This document shows, piece after piece, positions 26,068 through 34,800 of a DNA stretch of 64,000 nucleotides (positions within the stretch are counted from its first letter, which is position 1; the number at the start of each line of letters is the position of its first letter). A program made the position numbers and the translations under genes. Location of the stretch: the NCBI GenBank assembly GCA_016712465.1, contig JADJQZ010000001.1:2728001-2792000 (forward strand), read 5' to 3'. The notes below the pieces were generated by a model that was given only the letters and a program-made list of their open reading frames with translations, was not told where the DNA came from and did not search any database. The DNA comes from Candidatus Obscuribacter sp. (GTDB lineage: Bacteria; Cyanobacteriota; Vampirovibrionia; Obscuribacterales; Obscuribacteraceae).

Positions 26068-26168
26068 GTTGATTGATGCCCCAGGTTGGTAGATGACCCA
26101 GGCTGATTAATGAGCCTGGCTGATTAGCGACCCAGGTTGATTAATGCCCCGGGTTGGTCGAGAACCAG
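26068..26168. repeat. 17-bp tandem repeat, six units
   Basis: Units start at 26068, 26085, 26102, 26119, 26136 and 26153 with consensus GTTGATTAATGMCCCAG (last unit 16 bp). They lie in the spacer between the esterase start (25998) and the ddl stop (26183). No reading frame or hairpin explains them. Confidence 0.85.
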
Positions 26169-26182
26169 AGTACTCTGGCGGT

Positions 26183-27208
26183 TTATTTATCGAGGCCGGC
26201 GGAGACCAGGATTTTTTCCACCAGGGCGTCATAGCTGATACCGGCCACTTCGGCCATGGCCGGAAGGTCGGAGGTATCGGTCATACCAGGCAGGGTGTTC
26301 ACTTCCAGAATGTAGGTCTTGCCGTCGGTGCCGGCGATCATATCGACACGGGCGTAACCGCTGCAGTTGAGGGCCCGGAAGGTCTTTTTGGCCAGTTCCT
26401 GCGCTTCTTTTGTTCTTTCTTCTGAAAGTTTAGCCGGCAGCACGAATTCGGTCATACCCTTGGTGTATTTGGCTTCGTAGTCATAGAAGCCGGCTTTCGA
26501 CTTGGGTATGAGTTCCAGGATGGGCAGCGCCACCAGCTCTACTTTGTGACTGCTCTTGCCGTTTCCGTTTCCGTTTCCGTTGCCATTGCCGTTAGCTTTG
26601 GCGGTGTCTACTTCCAGCACGCCGATTGTGATTTCCTGACCGGAAACATAGTTTTCTACGATGGCGCCGCCGAATTCTTTCAGGGTAGCTTCTACGCAGC
26701 CGGCCAGTTTGCCTTCTTCGTCGATTTTATGCACACCTACCGATGAGCCTTCGTTCAAGGGTTTGACCATGACCGGGGGCTTGGGTAGACTCTTGAGAAA
26801 CTCGCCCAGGTCTTGTCCGTCGTTTTCTTGGATGACATAGCTTCTGGGGAAGGGCAGATCTTGCGCCTGCAGCACCTTTTTGGTGAGGGGCTTGTTCATG
26901 GAAAGGGCGGAGGAGAGCACGCCGGAGCCGGTATAAGGCACTTTCAGCAACTCCAATAAGCCTTGCACAGTGCCGTCTTCGCCATAGCGTCCGTGCAGGC
27001 ATAGGAAGGCTATTTCCACCTGGTTGAGCTTGATGTCGTTGACGAGATTTTCGCTTACATCTATCAGGACGGTGTTTTCGTAACCAAGGCGCTTGAGGGC
27101 GTTGAAGCAGTTACTGCCGGAGCGCAGAGAGACTTCCCGTTCGTTGGACAAGCCGCCGTAGAGAACGCCAATCCTGGTTTCTCTGGTGATCTTTTGGGAT
27201 GGCTTCAC
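26183..27208 (-). CDS. ddl: D-alanine--D-alanine ligase
   Basis: The enzyme makes the D-Ala-D-Ala dipeptide for peptidoglycan. The protein (341 aa) has an ATP-grasp fold with GGLSNEREVSLRSG at the N-terminus, VKPLNEGSSVGVHKI, and ARVDMIAGTDGKTYILEVNTLPGMT with metal-binding Glu/Asn. An unusual (Gly-Asn)n stretch, NGNGNGNGNGNG (about residues 204-215), encoded by GGAAAC-type hexamers at about 26559-26597, interrupts the central domain where many Ddl enzymes have a surface loop. The start overlaps the murB stop by 4 bases. Confidence 0.95.
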   Translation of the reverse strand: MKPSQKITRETRIGVLYGGLSNEREVSLRSGSNCFNALKRLGYENTVLIDVSENLVNDIKLNQVEIAFLCLHGRYGEDGTVQGLLELLKVPYTGSGVLSSALSMNKPLTKKVLQAQDLPFPRSYVIQENDGQDLGEFLKSLPKPPVMVKPLNEGSSVGVHKIDEEGKLAGCVEATLKEFGGAIVENYVSGQEITIGVLEVDTAKANGNGNGNGNGNGKSSHKVELVALPILELIPKSKAGFYDYEAKYTKGMTEFVLPAKLSEERTKEAQELAKKTFRALNCSGYARVDMIAGTDGKTYILEVNTLPGMTDTSDLPAMAEVAGISYDALVEKILVSAGLDK

Positions 27209-28185
27209 TTCTTCTTCCTCCAGATGGCAAGCTCTTCTTCGCTAAAGGTGCCCATGGTTTTCCATTCGGGCGTCAGGTCGATGTTGAATTTTTCGGCTAC
27301 GGTTTGCTGCATTTGTTTTAAAAGGGCCGTCACGTCTTTGGATGTGGCGTTGCCCAGGTTGACCACGAAATTGGCATGCAGGGTGGAAACTGCGGCGCTG
27401 CCTACTTTCATGTCTTTGACACCGGCTTGATCCAAAAGGAAGCCGGCGCTCTTGTCGGGCAGCGGATTTTTGAAGGTGCTGCCGGCATTGGGGAAGCCTA
27501 TGGGCTGTGTTTTCAGGCGGTATTCTTCGTTATGTTTGGTGCGGGCTTCAATATCTTCGGGCTTGTCCTGGGGCAGGCGGAAGACGGCGGAGAGTACCAC
27601 GTGCCGGGCCGGATCAAGGGCGCAGCGGCGGTACTGGAAGGCTAAATCTTGATTGCTCTGCTCGGATATGATGCCGGTTTGGGTGTCGAGGATCTGGGCC
27701 GTTTCAAGGATGGCTGAAATGGAACTGCCGTGCGCGCCGGCATTCATTATTACCGCACCGCCCACAGTGCCGGGTATGCCCACGGCAAACTCCAGACCGG
27801 CAAGACCCTGCTGGGCGGCGTGCTTAGCCAGGTGTGGCAGACGCGCTCCGGCTTCGGCGTAGAGCAGTCCGGGGGCAAGAATTTTGATGCCGGTCAGCCC
27901 AGTGGTTCGGATCACGTTGCCCCGCACGCCCTCGGAAGATATAAGCAGGTTGGAGCCGCCCCCTATAACGTACCAGGGCGCACCTTCACTGCTCAGTTTC
28001 TTGATGAGAGTAGCCAGTTCTTCCACCGATTCAGGCTGGTAGAGCCGGTCGGCGTTACCACCGATGCGCAGGGTGGTATAGCGCGCCAGCGGCGCATTAT
28101 CTATTGCTTCCATCTTTGCCGTGTCGTTATCAGAACTCAAGGCTGCCCCTAGATTACTACTGAAGGTATGCGGAAGATTGGTCAT
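27205..28185 (-). CDS. murB: UDP-N-acetylenolpyruvoylglucosamine reductase
   Basis: This flavoenzyme completes UDP-MurNAc synthesis. The protein (326 aa) has the FAD-binding segment RIGGNADRLYQPES and WYVIGGGSNLLIS, catalytic Arg in YRRCALDP and catalytic Ser in GSTFKNP. Its compact length and the GSTFKNP form fit type II MurB. ATGA overlaps occur on both sides with murC and ddl, giving a tightly coupled murC-murB-ddl operon. Confidence 0.96.
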   Translation of the reverse strand: MTNLPHTFSSNLGAALSSDNDTAKMEAIDNAPLARYTTLRIGGNADRLYQPESVEELATLIKKLSSEGAPWYVIGGGSNLLISSEGVRGNVIRTTGLTGIKILAPGLLYAEAGARLPHLAKHAAQQGLAGLEFAVGIPGTVGGAVIMNAGAHGSSISAILETAQILDTQTGIISEQSNQDLAFQYRRCALDPARHVVLSAVFRLPQDKPEDIEARTKHNEEYRLKTQPIGFPNAGSTFKNPLPDKSAGFLLDQAGVKDMKVGSAAVSTLHANFVVNLGNATSKDVTALLKQMQQTVAEKFNIDLTPEWKTMGTFSEEELAIWRKKK

Positions 28186-29678
28186 AGTCCCTCCTTTTGC
28201 AGGAGTTCTACCAGTTCGGGACCCACTTTCGTTATATCACCGGCGCCCACCGTCAGCACGAGATCGCCTTCCTGTAAGGAAGGTTTGAGGTTCTTAGCAA
28301 GGTCATGCACCAGACCGGGCAGGTAGTGAGTGTGGCTGTTTTTTACCGATTTGACGAAAGTTTCGCTGCTGATGCCCTCGATGGCGCCGCCGCGGGCGAT
28401 GTAGATGTCCGAGACAAAGGCCAGGTCGGCTTGATCGAAGGCAGTGGTGAACTCTTGCCAGAGATCTCTCAGGCGCCCCGGTTGGTGGGGTTGGAAGATG
28501 CAGACGACGCGACCTTTGCCGGAGCGCTCTACTTTCTTGAATTCCTGAGCGGCTTTCAGGAGGGCGGCCACTTCCGTGGGATGGTGAGCGTAATCGTCCA
28601 CCACCAGTAGATCGCCTACCTGACCGATAAGTTGAAAACGTCTGTCGACGCCTCTGAATTCTGAAATTGCTCGGGCGGCGTCGCTGAAGCTCTTAGATAG
28701 TTCCATGGCCAGAGCTATGGCGGCGGTGGCATTGTAGCGGTTATGGTCGCCCGGTACTCTCAGGCTGACTTTGCCCAGTTCTTTGCCGCCTTTGAAAACG
28801 AGCATGTCGAAGCCAGGCAGACTTTTGAAGCTATAGGTAGGCTGTTCGTCCGCAGCCATGCCTTCTTTGTACTTGCCGTAGCTGACAATTTTCTTCAAGT
28901 TGTCTTCGGCAAGAACCGAGAGCAATTGCTTGACGCCACCATCATCGGTGCAGACCAGGCAGAATTCTTCGGTGTTGGTAACGAAGGTTTCCATGGAAGC
29001 CAGTATTTCTTTCATGCCGCCCGGATAGTTTTCCAGGTGATCCGGTTCGATATTGGTTATCACGGAAGCGAAAGAGTGAGACTTTACGTGGGTGCCGTCC
29101 GATTCATCAGACTCAGCTACGAAGTAACCGCCCTTGCCGGTGCGGGAGTTGGCGCCGATGTGGTGGAAGATACCGCCTACTACGATGGAAGGATCTAGCC
29201 CGCATTCCAGCAAGACTTGCCCCACCAGTGCTGTGGTGGTGGTTTTGCCGTGGGTGCCGGTGACTGAAATGAGTTTGTCTTCGCGAGCCAGATAGTTGAG
29301 CATATCTGAGCGGTGATAAATGGGCAGGTTCTTCTCTCGGGCTGCGGCAAGTTCCGGATTGCCGTCTACTATGGCTGTGGAAATAATGAGAGCGCCGGCG
29401 CCATCCATGTTTTCTTTCTGGTGACCGATGCAAATCCTGGCTCCCAGAGCCTTCAATTCATCGGTGATGGGGCTTTCTTGCTTGTCGGAACCGGAGACGT
29501 TGTAGCCCCTGTTGAGAAGAATTCTAGCCAGGGCCGACATGCCGATGCCGCCTATGCCGGCGAAGTGCACGCTTCCCTTGAGGTCTTTCAAATTCATAGA
29601 TCTCCGAGCCTGGTCTGGTTTAGCCGTGGTGCTGATGCCTTCCGGGAAAGCTGTTTTGACGTTTACATTGAGTTCCAA
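28182..29678 (-). CDS. murC: UDP-N-acetylmuramate--L-alanine ligase
   Basis: This is the first amino-acid ligase of peptidoglycan precursor synthesis. The protein (498 aa) has the Rossmann UDP-binding start HFAGIGGIGMSAL, P-loop TGTHGKTTTTAL, the acidic ESDESDGT segment and the C-terminal VVDDYAHHPTEV motif. The TTG start at 29678 has AAGGAG about 10 nt upstream; an in-frame ATG at 29597 (GGAG 5 nt upstream) would remove a 27-residue leader that lacks conservation and is a fair alternative. It heads the murC-murB-ddl operon. Confidence 0.96.
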   Translation of the reverse strand: MELNVNVKTAFPEGISTTAKPDQARRSMNLKDLKGSVHFAGIGGIGMSALARILLNRGYNVSGSDKQESPITDELKALGARICIGHQKENMDGAGALIISTAIVDGNPELAAAREKNLPIYHRSDMLNYLAREDKLISVTGTHGKTTTTALVGQVLLECGLDPSIVVGGIFHHIGANSRTGKGGYFVAESDESDGTHVKSHSFASVITNIEPDHLENYPGGMKEILASMETFVTNTEEFCLVCTDDGGVKQLLSVLAEDNLKKIVSYGKYKEGMAADEQPTYSFKSLPGFDMLVFKGGKELGKVSLRVPGDHNRYNATAAIALAMELSKSFSDAARAISEFRGVDRRFQLIGQVGDLLVVDDYAHHPTEVAALLKAAQEFKKVERSGKGRVVCIFQPHQPGRLRDLWQEFTTAFDQADLAFVSDIYIARGGAIEGISSETFVKSVKNSHTHYLPGLVHDLAKNLKPSLQEGDLVLTVGAGDITKVGPELVELLQKEGL

Positions 29679-29841
29679 GACTTAGCTTCTCCTTCAGGAC
29701 TGATTTCCGTGCTGCCACTGCCTTTACCGACGGTTCCAACTTACATATAGGGCTTATATCTAATATCGCTACAAACGGCATAGAGACCGGCTTTTGTAGA
29801 GAATAAGGACAAAACAGCTAAACTATAGCCTGTATCCAGGC

Positions 29842-29874
29842 AAAAAGAAACAGACGGAAGAGCCCTCCGTCTGT
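29842..29874 (-). terminator. Rho-independent terminator of rpsT
   Basis: On the minus strand CAGACGGA / TCCGTCTG (29851-29858 with 29866-29873) forms an 8-bp GC-rich stem with a 7-nt loop. It is followed by a T-rich tract (complement of AAAAAGAAA). It lies 27 bp after the rpsT stop. Confidence 0.9.
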
Positions 29875-29900
29875 CACTTTCATAAGATTTTGCTTGCTTC

Positions 29901-30173
29901 TTACTTCTTGGCGCCGGCCTTAACAAGGCGGGCATACAATCTGGCTTTGCGTCTGGCTGCAGTGTTTTTGTGCAGAACGCCTTTGGTCACCGCTCTGTCG
30001 ATGACGGAGAAGACCTTTTTGATGGCATCAGCAGCTTCGGTAGCTTTGCCTTCATCCAAATTCTCTTCCACACGATTGCTGGCGGTGCGGATGTTTGATT
30101 TCCAGAAACGATTGCGATCGCGATTACGCTCTGCTACTTCGACTCTCTTAATTGCTGACTTGATGTTAGGCAC
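29901..30173 (-). CDS. rpsT: 30S ribosomal protein S20
   Basis: The 90-aa, Lys/Arg-rich helical protein starts PNIKSAIKRVEVAERNRDRN, the S20 N-terminus that binds 16S rRNA in the body of the small subunit. It ends with the ARRKARLYARLVKAGAKK basic helix. The start is placed at GTG 30173 (giving MPNIKS), which matches the family; longer frames upstream are not conserved. CGGAAAAC lies upstream. It is monocistronic with its own terminator. Confidence 0.96.
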   Translation of the reverse strand: MPNIKSAIKRVEVAERNRDRNRFWKSNIRTASNRVEENLDEGKATEAADAIKKVFSVIDRAVTKGVLHKNTAARRKARLYARLVKAGAKK

Positions 30174-30289
30174 GACTGTTTTCCGCCAATTCCTTGAAAT
30201 GACAATACGCATGTCATAGTAGCATATGCATCCTTTATGCCAGGAAAAGCAGCCCTGTAGTTTTTCAAGAGCTTAATAAACTCTGGTTA

Positions 30290-30320
30290 AAGAAAGAGAG
30301 CCGCACCGGGCGGCTCTCGC
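30290..30320 (-). terminator. Rho-independent terminator
   Basis: GAGAGCCGC (30297-30305) pairs with GCGGCTCTC (30311-30319) over a 5-nt loop, followed on the minus strand by TTTCTTT. It lies 25 bp after the stop of the 123-aa gene. Confidence 0.88.
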
Positions 30321-30343
30321 GATAGATTGACTTGGAGCAGGCT

Positions 30344-30715
30344 CTAGTTCTTATCAAGGGACTTGCTCAGCTGTTGCACTTGCTCGTGGCTGTATGCGCC
30401 ACCGCCGCACCATTTGCTGTTTGGATCGGCCATATAAGCGAGGGTGTCTTTCAGACCTTGCTTGTAGTGAGCCATATCTTCAGGGTTGGCTCCCTGGAGT
30501 TTTTCCATGTACTTGTTCATGTTTTCGCTGAGCCCTGCCACATGTTCTTGCACGGCATTGGGAATCTCACGCGACTTGTCGGTATTCTTGGCAAGGCTCT
30601 GGTCGGCGCCGGCCTGAGTCAGGTCGAGTAAGTTGAGGGGCTCATGCTTTTCAGCCTGTGGTTGAGCCTGCTCTATCTTTTGAACTGGTTTTTCGTCGTC
30701 AATATCACGTGCCAT
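30344..30715 (-). CDS. Hypothetical hydrophilic protein (123 aa)
   Basis: A charged, Gln/Lys/Asp-rich protein with no signal peptide or membrane segment. It starts MARDIDDEKPVQKIEQAQPQ and has helical stretches (AVQEHVAGLSENMNKYMEKLQG; AHYKQGLKDTLAYMADPNS), ending in a GGGAYSHEQVQQLSKSLDKN segment. The family is not recognised. It is a stand-alone gene with a strong terminator, and the ribosome site GGCGAAGGATTC lies just upstream of the ATG at 30715. Confidence 0.6.
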   Translation of the reverse strand: MARDIDDEKPVQKIEQAQPQAEKHEPLNLLDLTQAGADQSLAKNTDKSREIPNAVQEHVAGLSENMNKYMEKLQGANPEDMAHYKQGLKDTLAYMADPNSKWCGGGAYSHEQVQQLSKSLDKN

Positions 30716-30977
30716 GATTTGAATCCTTCGCCTTATAGAAGTAGAAGACCAGTGGTCTTGTTTTGGGGATTGCTTTTAAATTGTTAGTAACTGGTTTTGG
30801 TTAGGTGCAGTTCACCTGTTATTGAGATTACGCTTCGTTAATGCGATCGTCAATGTGGTTTCTACGTAGGCGCCCGGAAATAAACCTGGAAACCCTGAAT
30901 TTACGGGAGTCGGCGTGGCGTATTTTATCTGCCGTGGAAGGGATGTGTCTGTCTGCGGCGCTTGACAACCAGGACTA

Positions 30978-32339
30978 TTACTGACTCACTTTCCAGTCGA
31001 ACTTGTAGCGCACCTGCACGTGGGCGGGGGCGCCTTTGGGCAGTGGAGCGAGGGGGGAGGCGTCCTTGAGGGCTTTCATGGCGGCCTGGTCGATGCCTGC
31101 GTCTCCGGAACTCTCCACAATGTCGGCTTCCACAATATTGCCGTTCCTTTGTATAGAGAAAACGGCCACTATTGTCTTTTGAGCGATACCCCTGGGTGGC
31201 TGCCACTTGGCTTGTATGGACTTCTTCATATCTTTCATATAGCCTTCGAAGTCCACCTGCTCGGCCCCGGCGTCATCGTCGTCGTCGTTGTCGGCTGCGG
31301 CCTCGGCTTCTTCCTTCTTGCGGTCCAGTTCCTGAAGGGTCTGAGGTTTTCTCTTATCTTCCAGGGGGGCTTTGAAGTTCGCGCTCAGCCCCGCTGCCAG
31401 GTCTGGTCTTTTCTCTGCCAGGGTATCGAGGGGATGCCCCACTTTGACGTTTTTGGGATCAAAGGGAAGCTTGATTTTGAGACCGAGGGGCTGCTTGACC
31501 AACTCCGGTTCTTCCCCGGCCAGGTAAAGCGGTTTCTGTAAGAGCTTCTGGGCCGGCGGCGCTTTCGCTATCACTTCCGAGACATAGCCGGCAATGCTTT
31601 CGATGGGCATCTGACCGGCACCGGTTTTGATGCCCTCGGTCAAATAAAGGGCGAAGAGGGAGTTTTTACTGAAGTCATCGGTGGCGGACGCTGCCAGACC
31701 GGCGTCGGCGCTCAGCAAAGTGATGCCGGTTTGCCTGGCAATGGTGGCTAGCTGTGCAGCGGCAGATTTACCGTCCTGGGTGGTGGCATCAAGAAGTAGC
31801 ACTATGTTTTTGCTCTGGGTGCGGCGTTTGATTTCTTGCAGCATGCCGCTCAGTGAAACCGAGGTCAGCTCTTTGTCTTTTAAACTAGCATCGGCAGGCA
31901 ATAGCAATAGATCAGTGCCGTCATCGCTGGCAATTACTTTGAGAGCCAGATAGATGAGAATCAGATGGGAGGGCAGGGCTTTTTTAATTAGCCAGTCCTG
32001 ATAAGTGGCGCGGGCCAGGCTCTCTTTGGTGGCATGGCCGTCCGTAACTACAAGTACGTGATCCGGGGCGAAGCGGCCACATTCGGGATCTATTAAAGTC
32101 TTGGTGAGGGTGAGAACGTTCCGGGCCGCAGAGGCACTGCCATTAATAGATGGATCGTTGTAGCGGGATACTCCTACCAAAACGGCCCACTTGTCGCGGA
32201 TTACAAATGGTGGTTTCTCCGACAGCACGGCCCGGGCTCTGGCTATCTGACCGGCGCCCGCTTCCCTCGCACGTTTTATAGGGTTCGGACCGGCGGCAAG
32301 AGCGGGGGCGCTTGTGCCTGCCCACCAGAAGGGGGCCAC
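30978..32339 (-). CDS. Caspase-like (catalytically dead) protein with C-terminal TonB domain
   Basis: The protein has 453 aa from GTG 32339. A C14-like fold is suggested by KWAVLVGVSRYNDPSI (50-65), LILIYLALKVIASDDGTDLLLLPAD (126-150) and NIVLLLDATTQDG (178-190). In active caspase-like peptidases these carry HG and DAC; here the His position reads LALK and the Cys is Thr186, so peptidase activity is unlikely. Residues about 363-451 are a TonB C-terminal domain (KKSIQAKWQPPRG, VFSIQRNGNIVEADIVESSG). The signal-peptide core lies partly upstream of 32339: an AGGAAG site precedes an in-frame ATT at 32405, which would supply a full signal peptide by a rare start. The role is unknown; probably envelope-associated. 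Confidence 0.75.
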   Translation of the reverse strand: MAPFWWAGTSAPALAAGPNPIKRAREAGAGQIARARAVLSEKPPFVIRDKWAVLVGVSRYNDPSINGSASAARNVLTLTKTLIDPECGRFAPDHVLVVTDGHATKESLARATYQDWLIKKALPSHLILIYLALKVIASDDGTDLLLLPADASLKDKELTSVSLSGMLQEIKRRTQSKNIVLLLDATTQDGKSAAAQLATIARQTGITLLSADAGLAASATDDFSKNSLFALYLTEGIKTGAGQMPIESIAGYVSEVIAKAPPAQKLLQKPLYLAGEEPELVKQPLGLKIKLPFDPKNVKVGHPLDTLAEKRPDLAAGLSANFKAPLEDKRKPQTLQELDRKKEEAEAAADNDDDDDAGAEQVDFEGYMKDMKKSIQAKWQPPRGIAQKTIVAVFSIQRNGNIVEADIVESSGDAGIDQAAMKALKDASPLAPLPKGAPAHVQVRYKFDWKVSQ

Positions 32340-32405
32340 TACCAGGGCGAGAACAAGGGCTCTTACATTATTTTGCAGCAGGGAATTGCTTGGTAGAACT
32401 TGAAT

Positions 32406-33003
32406 GGTTGCACTTCCTATTTATCAGAAGCCGACTTGCCGACTCAATGCAGCTGTCTATAGTTGGAGCCTACTGACCACAAAAAGACAAGCCATCCAGA
32501 TGATATACAGTCTCAAGCAGCGTTGCCATACTTGCCTTCTTATATGTCTGAAAGGCCTAAGCTCGCACGCTCCTTTCGTATATGCGCTTATGCCTGTTTC
32601 TTATTAATCGGGATTTTGTCTGTTACTTGTTTTTGAGTCAGGAAAGAAGGCAAGATCATTTTCTCGTTATTGAAAACTGTGCAAAGTCGCTCCTGGAGCC
32701 GTGTGCGCTCTCGTGTGCGATTTAAAGCTTGAGCTGGAGCCGTTTCTAATCATATGAGAGGCGTCTCGAAATTTGTAAAGGCTCTTTCAATCGATGGGAG
32801 CGACAATCCTTTTCGCAAGCAAGGTTTTCAGCTTAAGTTAGCCAATTAAATTACATACAGGTGTAGAAAACCTGTAGAAAACTCTTCTTGTCAGGGGGGA
32901 ACTCCTTAAGCCGATTGAAAGATAAAATGCTCTAACGTGCCAGATGTGTTGCGTTTCAGCCTTGGCAAGGTTTTCTACAGAAAGGCTAAGGGGAGTTATC
33001 AAG
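32406..33003. other. Divergent intergenic region (about 600 bp) with GTAGAAAAC motifs
   Basis: No credible gene is seen in this region. GTAGAAAAC occurs at 32863-32871 and 32874-32882, and its complement GTTTTCTAC at 32970-32978, all within 140 bp before rsmI. ACAGGT/ACCTGT (32857-32862 and 32870-32875) also forms a dyad around the first copy. An open 67-codon frame at 32404-32607 lacks a ribosome site and looks spurious. Confidence 0.5.
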
Positions 33004-33867
33004 TTGTCGGGAAAGTTGTTCATAATCGGCACGCCGATAGGAAATCTGGAAGATATATCTCAGAGGGTAATTAATGCTCTAAGGGGTTGCAGCCTGATAT
33101 TTGTTGAAGATACGAGAGTGAGCATAAAACTGCTCAACCACCTGGGTTTAAGCGTGCCCATGCTTAGTTGCCACAAACACAATGAGCACGAGCGCTTACG
33201 GGCCCTTGAAAAGGCGGCATCCGACAATGCCTCGGTGGGGCTTTTAAGTGATGCCGGTATGCCCTTGATTAGTGATCCAGGGGAGCCTCTCATTGAGAAG
33301 GCTATCGAGCTTAATATGGAGATAATCCCCATCGCTGGTCCCACGGCCTTTGTCCTGGCCCTTGTGGCGAGCGGCTTCGACCTTTCCTCCTTTGCCTTCG
33401 AGGGCTTTCTGCCCGACAAAGAGAGCCTCATTATTGAGAAACTGGCCAGGTTGAAAGGAGAAACGCGCACTCTCGTCTTCTATGTCTCTCCTCATAAACT
33501 GGCTACGACCTTGAAGCTCATGTTGCAGGTACTGGGAGACCGGCGCGCCTGTCTGGCTAGAGAACTGACCAAGTTCTATGAGGAGTTTGTGCGCCTGCCT
33601 CTTTCGGAGCTATCTGCCAAATATGAAGAGCTTGAGCCCCGCGGCGAGTTGGTGCTGGTGCTTGAAGGGGCATCGGCTTCCAGCACCGACTATAGCGACT
33701 GGCAGACCGTAGAGAGCCAGAGGCAGGAAGTTTTAGAACATGTGAAGCGAAACCTTGCCCACGGGCTTAAATTGTCAAAAGCGGCAGCATTAGCCGCTGA
33801 ATACTTTTCTATCGGTAAATCGGATATCTACCGGGCCTCTATTGCCGAGCTGAAAGATAGTGTCTGA
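33004..33867 (+). CDS. rsmI: 16S rRNA 2'-O-ribose C1402 methyltransferase RsmI
   Basis: This SAM-dependent enzyme modifies C1402 of 16S rRNA at the decoding centre. The protein (287 aa) begins GKLFIIGTPIGNLEDIS, a signature of the family. It continues with EDTRVSIKLLNH, the LLSDAGMPLISDPG SAM-binding loop, and GPTAFVLALVASG, ending in a C-terminal helical domain. The TTG start at 33004 has AAGGGGAG about 10 nt upstream and gives the usual N-terminus; a longer in-frame start at 32944 lacks support. Confidence 0.96.
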   Translation: MSGKLFIIGTPIGNLEDISQRVINALRGCSLIFVEDTRVSIKLLNHLGLSVPMLSCHKHNEHERLRALEKAASDNASVGLLSDAGMPLISDPGEPLIEKAIELNMEIIPIAGPTAFVLALVASGFDLSSFAFEGFLPDKESLIIEKLARLKGETRTLVFYVSPHKLATTLKLMLQVLGDRRACLARELTKFYEEFVRLPLSELSAKYEELEPRGELVLVLEGASASSTDYSDWQTVESQRQEVLEHVKRNLAHGLKLSKAAALAAEYFSIGKSDIYRASIAELKDSV

Positions 33868-33937
33868 GCCGTTTCCTCTCTCTTATGAGGTTGACTGCCG
33901 GGTGCTAACATAAGTCAGTCCCTCTCTGGTAGAAGCT

Positions 33938-34798
33938 TTGGAAGAACATATAAATGCCGCCGCCGGCTCCATATCTCTGGTAGAAGCCATAGTGCTTGGT
34001 ATAGTGCAGGGATTGACAGAGTTTTTACCCATAAGCTCCACCGCCCATTTGCGCGTGGTGCCCTCCCTTTTACACTGGCAAGATCCCGGTGTGGCTTACA
34101 GCGCCGTCATCCAGCTTGGTTCTTTGATTGCTGTTCTGGCCTACTTCTACAAAGATATCTTTCAGATTGCCTTCGGCTCTCTTAAGGCGTTGATAGAAAA
34201 GGATTTTGGCAGCCGCGATTTGCGTCTGGCCGGAGCAATTATTATCGGCACTATGCCGGTGTGTGTCGTGGGGCTTCTGCTGAAGCATCTGCTCGAACAA
34301 AATGACGGACCCTTTCGCTCCCTTACGGTAATAGGCTGCGCTGCAATTTTTATGGGATTGGCTTTGATTGCTGCCGAGAAACTGGGTAAGCATACGCGCG
34401 TGCTGGATCAAATGGGCGTCAGAGACGGACTTCTAGTGGGGCTAGGCCAGGCTATGGCTCTTATCCCCGGTTGCTCACGCAGCGGTTCCACCCTTACTGT
34501 GGCCATGTTGATTGGTCTGAAACGAGCTGATGCTGCCAGGTTTAGCTTCCTGCTCGGGGTGCCGGCAATTTTTCTCTCCGGCATGCTGGAGTTGAAAAGC
34601 ATGTTTGAGACAGGTCTGAGCGGTGAGGGCATTGGCAGCCTGGCGGCCGGACTTCTATCTTCCACCATTGTCAGTTATCTGGCCATTGCCTGGTTGATTC
34701 GCTACCTGCAACAGCACAGCTCCTGGATCTTCGTCATTTATCGCCTCATCTTTGGCCTTGGCGTGCTGGCTTTATCGTATATGCAGTTGATTAAATAG
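33938..34798 (+). CDS. uppP: Undecaprenyl-diphosphatase UppP/BacA
   Basis: This membrane enzyme recycles the lipid carrier for peptidoglycan and O-antigen synthesis. The protein (286 aa) has about eight membrane helices and both active-site motifs: VLGIVQGLTEFLPISSTAHLR near the N-terminus (E/Q-rich EFLPISS) and ALIPGCSRSGSTLTVAML (PGxSRSG). A TTG start at 33938 follows an AGAAG ribosome site. It is co-directional with rsmI, 70 bp apart, and its stop is 2 bp from that of the convergent protease gene. Confidence 0.95.
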   Translation: MEEHINAAAGSISLVEAIVLGIVQGLTEFLPISSTAHLRVVPSLLHWQDPGVAYSAVIQLGSLIAVLAYFYKDIFQIAFGSLKALIEKDFGSRDLRLAGAIIIGTMPVCVVGLLLKHLLEQNDGPFRSLTVIGCAAIFMGLALIAAEKLGKHTRVLDQMGVRDGLLVGLGQAMALIPGCSRSGSTLTVAMLIGLKRADAARFSFLLGVPAIFLSGMLELKSMFETGLSGEGIGSLAAGLLSSTIVSYLAIAWLIRYLQQHSSWIFVIYRLIFGLGVLALSYMQLIK

Positions 34799-34800
34799 CT

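Noticed and set aside
26068..26168. CRISPR or IS terminal repeat
   Set aside because: Units are directly abutting with no spacers, and no transposase is nearby.
30716..30977. Hidden gene between the 123-aa gene and the TonB-C protein
   Set aside because: Short frames only, with no ribosome site; treated as spacer.
32404..32607. 67-codon plus-strand frame opposite the TonB-C gene start
   Set aside because: No ribosome site and an amino-acid composition unlike neighbouring proteins.
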